Below, piece after piece: positions 1 through 10,410 of a DNA stretch of 64,000 nucleotides. Positions within the stretch are counted from its first letter, which is position 1; every line of letters begins with the position of its first letter. The notes under the pieces are model-generated. The model was not told the DNA's origin, ran no database searches, and worked only from the letters and a program-made list of their open reading frames with translations. A program made the translations under genes and the position numbers. This DNA is from Entoloma clypeatum (Eukaryota; Basidiomycota; Agaricomycetes; Agaricales; Entolomataceae), in the NCBI GenBank assembly GCA_963565915.1, contig OY751496.1, forward strand, positions 1,116,001 through 1,180,000. The letters run 5' to 3'.

Positions 1-148
1 GGATGTGCATCTGGCGATGAAGGAGGTCGGCAAGGGAAGTTTTGAGGGCATGGATTTGGTCTCTCATGGAGAGTGCTTCATTCATAAGGGCAGCAATGGC
101 GGGGTTGATGTCAGTGGTGGAGGTGGAGGTAGTGGTGGTGTTGGACAT
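1..148 (-). pseudogene. N-terminus of the extra ORF (ORF3) of a Ty3 element, cut by window edge
   Basis: The minus strand opens with ATG at 146-148 and reads a protein nearly identical to the one encoded at 2879-3250 on the plus strand (both begin MSNTT and share NEALSMRDQIHAL). In the plus-strand copy this ORF lies between the chromodomain end of pol and the 3' LTR, so this is the same third ORF of the minus-strand element that fills 305-5356. Its C-terminus and the LTR lie beyond the left edge. The function is unknown; the readable part is helical and Thr-rich at the start. Confidence 0.6.
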
Positions 149-304
149 GGCAGCAAGGATGGTTGAAAGATAGAAGAAGAATGGGGAGGCTATATTGGGC
201 AGGGGAGTAGACTAGAGCTGGGAACTTGGTGTGTGTTTGACTGATGAGGTTGGTACTGTCATGGATTTCGAAAGTTGCCTTTTATTGTGGGCATGACGGG
301 TTCT

Positions 305-803
305 GTCAATGGAAATCACGGATCAAATCTTGAGCATTCTGAACATTAGCTTGAGGTTCCCATGTGTTCTCTTCTGGGCCATATCCTTCCCATTGGATGA
401 GGTACTGGATATTTCCATGGAACTTTTGAGAGTCTAGGATTGTAGACACATGGTACTCTTCTCATCCTTCGATGATGATCAGATCAGGGGCTGGTTTCTT
501 TTTCTGGATGGCATACTTCGGAGTTTCATATGGTGACAACAGGGTCTCGTTGAACACAGGGTGAATCATCTTTCAAGTCTGCGGAAGATCAAGAAGGTAC
601 ACGCTGGCTCCTTTCTTCTCTAGGACTTTGAATGGTCCATGTCAGAGTGCATCAAGTTTCTTTGAGGGGCAATTGGTCCTGATGTTAGTCCCTTCTAGCC
701 ACACCTTGTCTCCAATGCGGTAGTCCTGAGATGGACTTCGTCATGTGTCAACTGTCTTCTTCATCTGATCCTGCGCTTGTTTCAGCACTGCATTGGCTTC
801 TTC
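305..803 (-). pseudogene. Ty3 Pol C-terminus: integrase GPF region and chromodomain
   Basis: Downstream of the integrase core the minus strand still reads a KVWLEGTNI segment, HGPFKVLEKKG (the GPY/F module), an IHPVFNETLL segment and a chromodomain with [17 protein letters not shown]. The chromodomain module is thought to steer integration towards particular chromatin. Several in-frame stops (for example before HGPF and before EEYHV) break it. The change before HGPF is TGA where CGA is expected, as C-to-T decay would leave. A second copy of the same chromodomain lies at 2506-2760 in the opposite orientation. Confidence 0.75.
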
Positions 804-1553
804 TCATGCCTGTTTGAGTTTTTTCAAGAAGTTGTTGGCAGCCGGATTGGTATCTTCTAACACAAGTTCTCCCTTCCAAGGATGTAAACTGTAGTTGAGG
901 TAAAATGGGGTGTGCTTCGTCGCCTGATGTTCTTTGTCATTGTACTGGAACTCTGCGATTGCAATCCACTCAGCCCAATCATCCTGTAGATGGTTGACAA
1001 AGTTCCGTAAGAATGCCTCCGTTTCCTGATGTGATCGCTCGGCCTGTCCATTGGTCTGTGGGTGGTATGCGGAGGACAGATTCTTCTTGATCCATAGCAT
1101 GCGGCAGAGTATCTCCATGAACTTTGCGGCGAACTGCGGTCCCCTATCACTGATGATCTTCTTGGGGATCCAATGAAGCTTCCATATCTGATCCCAATAG
1201 ATCTTGGCTAATCCTTCAGCCAATAATTCCACGGTTGTCGGAATGAGGTGAAGCATCTTCGAATGTCTATCCGTGATGACCAGAATTGCATTTTTTCCAT
1301 CAGATTCTGGTATCGGTCCCACGACATCGATTCCTATGTCTTTCCATGGGTGACTTGGTGCTGCATGGGGATGTAGCAGAGCATGTCGCTTTTGTCGGTT
1401 GATCTTGGTGTGTTGACAAGTGTCGCAACCTTTCACATATTTTTTCACATCATGCAGGATGGTAGGCCACCAGTAGGTGCGAGTGAGGAGTTCATGTGTT
1501 CGGTACTGTCCTGGATGTCCAGCCACTGGTGCATCGTGTGACTCGAACATCAA
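804..1553 (-). pseudogene. Ty3/gypsy integrase domain
   Basis: An open stretch of 249 codons carries the integrase zinc domain (GHPGQYRTHELL then CDTCQ, an H2C2 arrangement) and the catalytic core. The three acidic residues sit in IGIDVVGP (D), ISDRGPQF (D) and TNGQAERSHQE (E). The reading continues upstream across the hAT-like insertion at 1600-1902, and downstream into the chromodomain remnant. Integrase would insert the element's cDNA. The domain itself looks catalytically complete, but the polyprotein around it is broken and lacks reverse transcriptase, so no autonomous function is expected. Confidence 0.85.
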
Positions 1554-1599
1554 TTCTTGTCATAATTGTGGATCTGAAGGGACATAGACTCGTTCTCCT

Positions 1600-1902
1600 T
1601 AGTGTTTAAAGGTCCGGCTTTTCCGTTTTTGTGAATATCTCAACAACTACTGGATGGAATTTCATTATCCAAGAGATGACCCCCATTTATTTTAGCTGCC
1701 ACTTGCTTTTATGACATGTTGAAATACCTCAACAATGGCTGGGCAGAATCTTTTCATCCAAGAGAAGACCCCCCGGTTTTCTAAGTCCTCCATCTGCCCA
1801 AATATTTCGGTAATTTTAGTGATTTATCTGGATTTCTGAAGCCATTTTTTAAAAAGGATAAACCGCAAAAAACCAAGAACTGGACCAGACTTTTAAACAC
1901 TA
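1600..1902. mobile_element. hAT-like non-autonomous element, family 1, copy 1 (303 bp)
   Basis: The element begins TAGTGTTTAAAGGTCCGG and ends with the inverted sequence CCAGACTTTTAAACACTA. It is flanked on both sides by the 8 bp target duplication GTTCTCCT (1592-1599 and 1903-1910). Removing it and one duplication restores the pol reading from TYAGE to RVYVPSDPQL. The TAG/CTA ends and 8 bp duplication point to a hAT-type transposase in trans. It contains two diverged copies of an internal segment beginning AATATCTCAACAA and AATACCTCAACAA. No coding capacity. Confidence 0.9.
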
Positions 1903-2505
1903 GTTCTCCTGCATAGGTGATCCCATTCTCCAGCTGATACCAATGAGGATTCTTTTTTAGGCCCTGCGCTACTTCTGTCTCCATGCGGTTCAAAGCCTTG
2001 ATGCGTGCGATCCATGGGTTTTCGATGGTTGTGATGTTTCCAATCTTGATGGAATCAGATGTTTCACCCCCTTCAAAGAATTGTTCCTCCATGAACATCT
2101 CCATTTGTACCACATCTTCTGATTCCAACCATTTCAAGAATAGTCCCTCCTTGAGCATTTGGTCACTGTCTTGTGGTTCGAGTTCTGCTTCATACCAGGG
2201 TAAGCACGACAGAATGTCCGCTTTCACATTGGTCTTGCTGGGCACATGCTGTAATTCGAAGTCATAGTCTTGTAACTTCATTTTTCAGCATCGCTGTTGT
2301 TGATTCAGGTTCTGAGGATGATGGAAATATTCCAGGTTCTTGTGATCGGTCAAGATCTCGAAACGTTCTCTGGCTTCGAGCAGATAGTGTCTCCAATCTT
2401 TCAATGCTTCCATGACCGCCAGGAGTTCCTTGTCGTATATCTCGTAATTCTGTTCGGCCACAGACATGGTCCACGACAAGAACACGATGGGGTGCCATTT
2501 GTCTC
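1903..2505 (-). pseudogene. Ty3/gypsy RNase H domain, frameshifted
   Basis: Two overlapping minus-strand readings give GDKWHPIVFLS, YDKELLAVMEALKDWRHYLL and LTDHKNLEYF, then DYDFELQHVPSKTNVKADILS. These are the standard landmarks of the Ty3 RNase H domain, which degrades the RNA strand during reverse transcription. The reading breaks near 2283. On the N-terminal side it stops exactly at the junction with the inverted fragment at 2506, so the reverse transcriptase domain that should precede it is absent. Confidence 0.8.
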
Positions 2506-2760
2506 CGAAGTATGCCATCCAGAAAAAGAAACCAGCCCCTGATCCGATCATCATCAAAGGATGAGAAGAGTACCATGTGTCTACGATCCTGGATTCTCGA
2601 AAGTCCCGCGGAAAGATCCAGTACCTCATCCAATGGGAAGGATATGGCCCAGAAGAGAACACATGGGAACCTCGGACAAATGTTCAGAATGCTCAAGATC
2701 TGATCTGAGATTTCCATTGGCAGAACCCGTCTTGCCCACGATAAAAGACATTTTTTTGAA
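2506..2760 (+). pseudogene. Ty3 chromodomain fragment in opposite orientation
   Basis: On the plus strand this reads KYAIQKKKPAPDPIIIKG, a stop, [11 protein letters not shown] and [19 protein letters not shown], closely matching the minus-strand chromodomain at 305-520. It is the left end of a plus-oriented 3' fragment (chromodomain, extra ORF, polypurine tract, LTR) that runs to 3686 inside the minus-oriented element. It is 5' truncated: no reverse transcriptase or integrase precedes it. Confidence 0.75.
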
Positions 2761-2878
2761 ATCCATGACAGTACCGACCTCATCAGTCAAACACACACCG
2801 AGTTCCCTGCTCTAGTCCACTTCTCTGCCCAGTATAGCCTCCCCCTTCTTCTTCTACCTCTCAACCATCCTCGCCGCC

Positions 2879-3250
2879 ATGTCCAACACCACCGCTACCT
2901 CCACTTGCACCACCAACATCAACCCTGCCATCGCCGCCCTCATGAATGAAGCACTCTCCATGAGAGACCAGATCCATGCCCTTGAAACTTCCCTCACCGA
3001 TCTCCTTCATCACCAGATGCATATCTGGCTCCACTCACTGTCCAACCTCCCCGTTGCCCCAAGTCCCGAGGAAAAACAAATTCTCGGAAATTACACCAGC
3101 ACCCTCGTCATTGAAAATCAACGTATTCGGTTGGCTATCAAAGGCCTCGAGCTTGCCGTTGCCATCAACGAGGAGCTAATATATGATTGGAGCCTCAAGG
3201 AGAGTCCAAACTGGTCTGACCCCAACAACAATGAGGGATGGGGACAGTGA
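2879..3250 (+). CDS. Extra ORF (ORF3) between pol and 3' LTR of a Ty3 element, 123 aa
   Basis: The ORF starts at an ATG preceded by a short pyrimidine-rich leader and ends 34 bp before the LTR. The protein is Thr/Asn-rich at the start, then largely helical with Leu/Ile/Ala heptad-like spacing (IENQRIRLAIKGLELAVAIN), and ends in a Trp/Asn-rich tail. No known domain is recognised. Its place after pol recalls env-like or accessory ORFs of other LTR elements, but there is no signal peptide or membrane segment. A homologous N-terminus lies at 1-148. It may be a structural or regulatory accessory protein; function unknown. Confidence 0.5.
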   Translation: MSNTTATSTCTTNINPAIAALMNEALSMRDQIHALETSLTDLLHHQMHIWLHSLSNLPVAPSPEEKQILGNYTSTLVIENQRIRLAIKGLELAVAINEELIYDWSLKESPNWSDPNNNEGWGQ

Positions 3251-3271
3251 CTCTGTGAGAACACAGAGCTT

Positions 3272-3283
3272 GAGGAGGGGAAC
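3272..3283 (+). promoter_or_regulatory. Polypurine tract
   Basis: The purine run GAGGAGGGGAAC sits immediately before the LTR start TGTTACGG. In LTR elements this tract primes plus-strand DNA synthesis, so it identifies the following LTR as a 3' LTR. Confidence 0.75.
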
Positions 3284-3284
3284 A

Positions 3285-3686
3285 TGTTACGGACTCTATG
3301 GTATGAGGACCACATCATATCTTTTACCTATCATCCGAACGCGGCGCCCTCTTATGAGCTTACTATGTCTAATGTCTACTTTTGCAACCTTCGATTCCCA
3401 GTCTGACTCACTACATTACTTCGTCATCCCCTTTAGTATACTTCACTCCTGTGCTGACTCGCTTTCCGCAGTCAGCTTACTCACTGTACATAGCCTTCCG
3501 CAGTCGCCTTACTCATGCGCACTGCCTTCCACAGTACTGACTCATCTGCTATCGCCTATAGTCAATACCTATATAAACCCTCTGTAGCATAGTTAGATTC
3601 CTTAGATTTAGCAAACACATTGCTCTTCGCCTTTCCACTTCCTGCATACTCTGCCCGAACCTTGGAATGGTTTGTTAAGCATAACA
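3285..3686 (+). repeat. 3' LTR of a Ty3 element (402 bp, family A)
   Basis: The LTR starts TGTTACGG and ends CATAACA, giving TGTTA/TAACA inverted termini. It contains TATATAAA at 3570-3577 and, 34 nt later, AGATTTAGCAA at 3604-3614, the likely 5' end of the transcript. A second copy of this LTR is at 17420-17801. The right flank begins GTCTC, and GTCTC also occurs at 2501-2505 just left of the truncated fragment. Confidence 0.85.
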
Positions 3687-4190
3687 GTCTCCAGGTTTCC
3701 ATTTCTGATCTGACTTTTTGGGTGCATCTTTGTCGCGCACCTCAACCATGCGAACCCGGTGTTTGCGATCATTAAGGTTAACCCTGAAATCCAAGTGTTT
3801 GGTTCGGCATGTTGTTGGGCACTGGTTAAATGTTATGGCACCGGTCGTCCAATTGATTGTGGGGTTGTGGTGTACCAACCAGTCATGTCCCAAGAGCATG
3901 TCCATTCTCCCAATGTCCAGTACCATTGCTTCCATGGTTTCTTGATGCGCTTCCAAATCCAGCTTGACTTCGGCAAGTTGGCTCGCTTTCTGTTGTCGAT
4001 TTGGTGATCCATCCGCATTTAGAATTGCTATGGGCAGTATTCCTTGCATGGGGAGGTTCTGTTCGTGTACTATTCTGGGATGGATGCATGTGCGCTCACA
4101 TCCACTATCTACCTCAGGTCGGATGACCTTTGGTCCTTGTTGTGTTTTGAGCTGAGCTAACAGCCTGATCTCTCATCGTTTTGGAGGTTT
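3687..4190 (-). pseudogene. Ty3 retropepsin (protease) fragment
   Basis: The minus strand reads VDSGCERTCI (the DSG catalytic triplet) and, about 60 residues later, LLGHDWLVHHNPTINW, the second conserved block of the aspartic protease. The upstream reading stops near 4190. The downstream reading is cut at the LTR junction at 3686/3687, just after KWKPGD. The protease would mature the Gag-Pol polyprotein. Its neighbours on the same strand are the gag relic (4559-5356) and, beyond the inverted insertion, RNase H. Confidence 0.8.
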
Positions 4191-4558
4191 GTCTCCCTTT
4201 ACAATCTTAGTTGACGCAGCGGCTCGCTTGGTAGGGATGACATAGGTTCTATTGTCTGCAGTCATACAAGGCAAGCAAGTCCATTTAATAGATAAGGGTC
4301 GCAACTTAGCATCATTTAATCAGCTCGTCTGCCAACACCGTCCAAGTGCCGGTGTTTCGACGCAGTGATGTGTGGCTAGCGTCTACGACCAGCACTGCAT
4401 ACTGGTAGAGTTCGGGACGCGCAACATGCACGTCTGCTCATCCAAGAATGTATGTGATACCTTCGCCCTGTAGTGAGGACGATGCCATGGGCGTCGTCCC
4501 TTGTTATTGACAATATTAAGTTTGAGGGACAAGTGTGTCCCTCTAGGTTCTCCTTTTC
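4191..4558. other. No gene recognised
   Basis: This lies between the gag zinc knuckle and the protease relic on the minus strand. All frames are interrupted. It is probably decayed gag-protease linker; nothing else is visible. Confidence 0.4.
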
Positions 4559-5356
4559 CTATTTGGGAAAATCCTTCTCGTTGGTTTCTAAGATTGTGGT
4601 TTCATCATTCTTGGCATCTTCCTCAGACGCCTTCCTAACCCTTCCAGAGTTCTTCTTTGGCTTGTGGCAATTGCGCAAAATATGTCCTTCTTGGTCGCAG
4701 TTGAAACACTTGTGACACTTGTTGGCGATAGAGAATTGTGTGGCAATATCATCGGAGAGACCTAGCCAGGTGATATTCTCATTGTCAACAGCAAGAGTGT
4801 CCAATTTGTTACTGGCCCAGTGCCTGCCGGACCCTTCCATCATGTGGGATAGCACCGCAAGAATTTTCTGATCATCTGTTAGGCTCTTTTGGAACCTGAT
4901 GTATAGTTTGGTGGCTTTCCACCACTCATCGAAGGTGTGTCTGTCCTTGAACATCCCAGGATCCTTGATGATCTTGGATGTATCCATTGTTTGTACTGCC
5001 AGAGCTTCTGCCATGTCTAGAGTCTGCAGAGGAGAAGAGGGGTCGGGTTGTTGGGATGAAGATGGGGTTCAGGATACAGGTAAGGATTGAAAATGAGTCC
5101 CTGTTCTAGGCGTCTGTTCGATATCTGACTGCACGGAGTCAAAAGTAAATTTGTCAGGGGACTCGTCGGCGGAATCGGTGGCAAAATGCTCAGGGTATTT
5201 CCTCTGTAGATCTCTAAGGAATCTCTGTTCCTGCACGTCTGTTGGTTGTGCGAAGGGGTCAAGTCTCTCGTTCCATGCCCAACGGTTGTACTCGGTCTAT
5301 TGCTCTTCAGTGGTGAAGTGGGCGTAGATCTGCTACTTCGAGTAAGACATGATGAT
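4559..5356 (-). pseudogene. Ty3 Gag with zinc knuckle, decayed
   Basis: The minus strand opens near 5350 with MSYSK and reads TEYNRWAWNERLDPFAQP and YPEHFATDSADESPDKFTFD across several stops. The clean 151-codon stretch at 4559-5014 then carries FDEWWKATKLYI and a CX2CX4HX4C zinc knuckle (CFNCDQEGHILRNC). The spacing between the capsid-like part and the knuckle is short, suggesting an internal deletion. Gag would form the particle and bind RNA through the knuckle. No 5' LTR was found upstream. Confidence 0.75.
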
Positions 5357-5879
5357 GTGGCTCTGGGATGTCTCAATGTGAGCGTTCTAATCAATCTTCT
5401 GATAACGGTTGTCTGGACACCAATAAACTCTGTGATCTCTGTGATCCAACCTGTCTGAGGTCCTTCTTGAATGCAAATGCTTTCGAGTTCATTCTGTTGG
5501 GCATTATAGCGTGTGATCTGGTGTTGCTGAGCAAGATGGATGCTCGGTGTGCTAAAGCAATTCTGCAACTCCGCAAACACATTGTCATGCCCTTTGCCCG
5601 GTCTGCCCCGCAGTCTTCAGTGCATCGCTGACAGCCATCATGCCCCCAGTCCAATCGATCTGGCAGTGGAAACCCCATTTTTACTGTCCCTGCATGACAT
5701 ACTGGGACAGACCACTTCACCACCTTCTATGGTTCACATTGATGGCACCGGCAAATGCGCCAGCACAGGATTGGGTTGTTCCTAGCTGGGGGTCAGCATT
5801 GCAATCCCGACTTCCAGGAGTCAGAGGTTGGTGTTGCTGTGGTTCTATTGTCATGTGTCTTGGCATTCCTATTACTTGT
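5357..5879. other. Decayed leader or flank, no gene recognised
   Basis: This region is upstream of the gag relic. Minus-strand frames are broken and I could not find the family A LTR ends here, so the 5' end of the pseudo-element is lost or too diverged. Confidence 0.35.
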
Positions 5880-6836
5880 AGTTACCTTTTAGTAGTGTAT
5901 AGATGAGTTGCTACATCACCTCGTGTGTTCGTCAAATCTGCCCATTGTGACCATGAACTCAGCCATGGATTCAATCCTTTCTGGTTTTGACATAACCTAT
6001 TGTAGGTCTTTTGCCCTTGTGCCAGCTTTCTTGTATAGCTTGAACCTCTCTTTGGCGTATGCCTGGCACTCATACATAAAGTGACGTGAGGTCTCCCAGA
6101 TCTCCATTTGCTGCTCTTTGCACCAGTCGCAGTAGGAATTGTCCCTTTCCAATTCTGTGGAGAAAAGTGTTCAGTGGGGCGCAGGCTATCCGAAGACAAG
6201 TGACAGCACTAATCTGGCATCTCGTCGTTGTTTCGCAGGCCTTGCAATGATTCAACATGGGGAATTGGGGGTCTATGTGAGAGAAGCACTCATGTCGTGG
6301 TGAGTTTGCCCACCTCCTCTTCCACCTCCTTTTTAGTCACTCATGGAAGCTCTGCTTCATTGCTGAGATGCTAATGGGGGGAGGGTGGTGTAGCATCGGT
6401 GGGAGAGATAGAGGGTGGCTTGATTCCCCCATGGCCATGAGCTTGGCTTATCCATCTGCCCTCTTGTTGCTGCTCACATCACTGTGCAATGATATCCAAG
6501 AGATTCTGATATGGGATCTCCTGTCATGTATTCTCAGGTTGTTGTTTATCTCTCCAGTCAGCTGTAGAATTCTCTCAACACATGTTGCACCAACTTAGCT
6601 CTGGGGCATCGAGCTGCTCTGATGGCTCCCTGGTTGTCGGAGTATGCGACTATCTTTCCCCCCAGAGAGTCTCCCTCATGATGGAGCATCCAGGCGCCCA
6701 TCCGTAGGTGTGTTGGCTTTCGTGTCCAAGGTATAGCCTCAACCAAAAGCATCAATGAAGGAGACAATGGTATTATCATGCAGTTTGGGGTCTGGCTATC
6801 ATCCTCATTGTCACCTACTCTTTTTGGTTCAATCAA
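5880..6836 (-). pseudogene. Non-LTR retrotransposon C-terminus: RNase H and CCHC-like knuckle
   Basis: The minus strand reads VAYSDNQGAIRAARCPRAK followed by LVQHVLREFY, the DNQxA block of the RNase H domain found at the C-terminus of many fungal LINE-type and related elements. After a broken linker it reads CAPLNTFLHRIGKG and, in another frame, CDWCKEQQMEIWETSRHFMYEC. That is the CX2C...HX4C knuckle that follows RNase H in these proteins. The reading then fades (AYAKERFKLYKKAG). Several frameshifts and stops make it a relic, and no reverse transcriptase domain is visible upstream. Confidence 0.65.
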
Positions 6837-7354
6837 CCCAGACTTGTTCTGCTATTCTTCAGAATCTCAGCTGATTCCTTCCGTTTTTGGGTGAGAAAAC
6901 AATGAGTCAATTTCTCACCATCTGAATTTAGGAAAGTGGCGCCCAGCGCTCAACCTATAAAGGTTCCCTCATGCCCACCTTAACCTGTAGTAAATCTCCT
7001 TTGTGATGTCCCTCCAACCTGACTCCATTCTTGGCACCTGGCCTGCTGATGAAGAAAGCGCCTTGCAGCTAGGCCAATGAAAAAAGGTGTAAGTCCAAGT
7101 CATTCATCGTCAATCACATCAATAACAGATATGCATTGTCGTTTCTAGCTGCAAATCTGATCCACTCGTCCACCATGGCCGTCACTTCGGGCGCACCGTT
7201 CATTCATTCTGCTGTGTCTACCCTTTGATCACTAAGGGCATGACATGTTATATATAAAATTGGGAGATAAGACTGAGGCGGATTTCTCTCCTGAGTAAGC
7301 CCATCATTTGTCTTTGTCCACTGCACCTATATCATGTCTGGTTATAAGTGAAAA
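6837..7354. other. No gene recognised
   Basis: This lies between the LINE relic and the DUF6698-like pseudogene. It may hold decayed 5' parts of either, but no motif could be supported. Confidence 0.4.
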
Positions 7355-8386
7355 AAATATAGGGTTTATCAAGGGCTCATTGATATTGTTCCTGGGCTTG
7401 AGGAATGAATTATGACAAGCAGTGCTGATGAGGACCTCCTCCACATCGCCGATTTGGTATGTGTAAAAGGTTGTTATCTTGGTGAAAATCCCATGATGTT
7501 TGATTTCCAGATTCAGAAAGGATCTTCCTCTGCCTGCTCCAACAACATGAAAAGCATGAAGGGGCCGATACTAGACTGGATAGCTCCGAAAGATGGCTAT
7601 CTTGACCCACGTGTTGCGCAGAACAATAAATCGGAGTGAGGATTCCATCATCCTGTCATGGGGTTTCTTTTGTGTCCAATTGAATATGACTGGTCAAATG
7701 ACAAGTATGTTCATCACCCCATATGCAACATGCATGCTGATAGATACATTTCTTCAGAGTTCGGCGCCAATTACACACCACCAAGCTCTCCACTAGTGGT
7801 GACCAGTGGCCTTTTTTCCTTTACAAAGATCATACATCCAACGACAGTGATCCTTGGTTAATTTAATGATATCCCCTTTTGCCATTGTAACCTCAGGCAT
7901 ATTTACATCACTGAGCTCTGTCAACACAGAGATAAAGGCAACACAATCAGGAAATGCTCAAATTCATGGGATGAACTCCATAACATTAGGCTCAATTGCA
8001 TATGTTGCCACCCAGGTCCGTTGGCTATCTCGTTCTATCATGAACATTATCCTCTGACTGTATTTTCTATAGGTCCGGTTTGCCCTCAGTTCTGCATCGA
8101 CTTTTTCCAGATCTGACACCATCACTGACTCTGAGCGCTTTTACAATTCAATCCTTGAATTACTAGAGGACCCAGAGGAGAAAGAGTATGTTGCACCCCT
8201 CGAAAAGTGGTGGAATCAGTGTGCTGGGATGTTTCTTTGCCTCTTCACTATATTAACAATTGTCAGCCAGATCTTCTCTTCTTCTACTTCTGGACTTTGG
8301 CCAAACAGTGAGAACAGTGTACTGTACGAGCTAGAATTGCAAAGATCAGAGCCAGCCAAGGCCGTCCTTGTTGAACAATTTCAATG
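7355..8386 (+). pseudogene. DUF6698-like agaricomycete gene, disabled
   Basis: Readable blocks in order are YQGLIDIVPGLEE, HIADL, IQKGSSSACSNNMKSMKG, GFHHPVMGFLLCPIEYDW, GDQWPFFLYKDH, NAQIHGMNSI then AYVATQ, and VRFALSSASTFSRSDT then DSERFYNSILELLEDPEE and WWNQ. Introns with clean GT-AG ends include 7457-7510 (54 nt) and 8016-8072 (57 nt). Two in-frame TGA codons sit where CGA is expected (before IMTSS and before GFHHP), and the WPFFLY exon runs into TAA, so it is a pseudogene. The block order matches a family expanded in Agaricomycetes that I believe is DUF6698; its function is unknown. A second copy is at 18757-19830. Confidence 0.7.
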
Positions 8387-9128
8387 ACTTTTGCATCTTA
8401 CTTTGAGAGAACTGAATATAATTTCTTGATGCAATCTTATTCCATGCTGGGTTTGTCTTGTGGTACTGCTCTTTTTGTGGTTCTGGAAATACAAATCTGA
8501 GAGACCTTGTAAAACATATGACCAGATACTGTATGGCCTGCAAGCCCTGGGGAAAAGAAATTCCTTATTGGAGGCTTCAATTCTTGAGAAAAGTGACAAT
8601 CTTACTAGTGCATATACAAAGTGATATCACTGATGAGTTTGATAATCTTGGACACACTTTGATATATGCCCATGTTCACCAACTCCATCATAGCTCCTAG
8701 GATTTTGGCTTGTGCCAGGCACATCAACCCAGGTGTGCTTACCTAGTTTGACAACTTTGACAACTTGGTGCCTCTGGTGAGTCCTGCAACACTCAAAAAG
8801 ATTATCCTTGATGGTCACTTTTGCCAGGTGTGTTGTAGCACCAGAGATTTTCAATGTCCTCAGATACATCAAGTTGAGAGCTCTTGTGAAATATGCATAT
8901 GTTACTAGCTTGGATATATCTAGTGAGTTTTACAGTACTGAATGAAAATGTGTTAGATACACAATTCTCCAGGTCTGCCATAGAGCCTAGGATTGCCATT
9001 GTCCTCCAAAATGTCAGCCCAAGAGCCCTTGCAAAAATTGCCTACCCTATCCACATATGTATCAAACAATAGACCTGACCATTTCTAAAATATCTGAGGA
9101 GTTTATATTTGTCATACACTCCTACCAG
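8387..9128. other. Low-information AT-rich stretch
   Basis: No gene is supported. Short phrases resemble the tandem units at 9737-10395, such as CATGTTCACCAACTCCATCA, suggesting a diverged part of the same repeat that the hAT-like element at 9129 has split. Confidence 0.35.
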
Positions 9129-9728
9129 TAGTGTTTAAAGGTCTGGTTCGGTCTGGTTTTTGACCCTCAAAATATTGAGACCGAGACCGAGATCGATTTT
9201 TCGGTTGACATGATCTTGAAAAAACTGAACTGGACCATGTGAAACTGGTCATACCGGTTCTGTTTCTCAGATAGAATGAAACCAAGACCGGTTCAGACTG
9301 GTCTTCACCTGCGGTTGGTATACTCACCAACCACGGTGTGTTTTTGGAGTTTTTGATGATTGTTTGACTTTATTTGGGTTTTTGATATCAATAAACTCCA
9401 AGTTTTTCAGTGATTCTTTGACCAATTTCTGATATCAAAATTTTTTTTAAAAAAACCGCAATTGGTATACTGACGAACTGCGGTCCAATCTTGAATTTTT
9501 GCAGTTGGTGAGTATACCAACTGTGGGTGACCGTTGGTTAAAGACTGGTTTAAACCAGTTCAAACCGGCTTTTTAGCGGTCTCCGAAAATCCTGAAAAAA
9601 GACGAACCAGAAACCGGTTGTGATCCGAAACCTTAAAGACCGAGACCGGCGGTCCGGTCTTTCACTGGTTCGGTTCCGTCCGGTCTCAGTCTGAAACCAA
9701 CAAAAGTAAACTGGACCTCGAAACACTA
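9129..9728. mobile_element. hAT-like non-autonomous element, family 1, copy 2 (600 bp)
   Basis: The ends are TAGTGTTTAAAGGTCTGG and the inverted CCTCGAAACACTA. They are flanked by the perfect 8 bp duplication CCTACCAG (9121-9128, 9729-9736). The interior is rich in GGTCTGGTTT and AAACCGGT phrases on both strands. It holds two small hairpins with a 6 nt loop, ATACTC at 9320-9325 and GAGTAT at 9510-9515. No coding capacity. It is the longest uninterrupted copy of the family in the window. Confidence 0.92.
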
Positions 9729-9736
9729 CCTACCAG

Positions 9737-10395
9737 ATTTGCCAGAATATTTAGGCTGGCAAGTTCTGCAATGCCAAGAATACATACTCTTGATGCTCAC
9801 TCTTACCAGATCTACCTTAGCACTGAAAATTGCAATTGTTTCCAGAAATGTCAGCCTGAGGGTAATGTCCATGTCATCCATATCCATTGCAATTTTCAAG
9901 ATTGTTATCACAATCAGAAACCCCAGCCTGGAAATTCTTGTGGGGTATGCAAACTCTATCCACATATATATAACATTTCAGAGATGTCAAGTTCTGCAAT
10001 CCCTAACCATTTTGTACATAGTGCTCACATGCACCATGTCCATCATGATTTTCGGGATTGTTGTCGCGGTTGGGGGCCCCAGCCTGGAAATGGTTCTGGA
10101 GTATGCAAACTCTATGCACATATATATAACACTTCAGAGATATCAAGTTCTGCAATCCCTAACCATTTTGTACATAGTGCTCACATGCCCCATGTCCATC
10201 ACAATTTTCAAGATTGTTATCACAATCAGAAACCCCAGCCTGGAAATTCTTCTGGAGTATACAGACTCTATCTGCATATATATAACCATTTATACTTGGT
10301 GTATTCCACATTCTGTGATAGTGGTGTTTCAAATGATCACTCTCACAAGGTCTAACATGAGAGTAGATATAGGAGAACTTAAAAACATGATCCAT
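9737..10395 (+). repeat. Tandem repeat, about 156 bp unit, open in two frames
   Basis: The phrase CCCCAGCCTGGAAAT recurs near 9919, 10076 and 10231, with the intervening sequence also conserved (CATTTTGTACATAGTGCTCA). At least three units are clear, with diverged ones at the edges. Because the unit is close to a multiple of three, two frames stay open for about 190-220 codons. I regard this as a by-product of the repeat, since the translations are low-complexity and match no family I know. Confidence 0.6.
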
Positions 10396-10410
10396 ACCTA
10401 ACTAAATATA

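Noticed and set aside
9739..10401. 220-codon plus-strand ORF as a gene
   Set aside because: It is built from the 156 bp tandem repeat and an overlapping frame is equally open.
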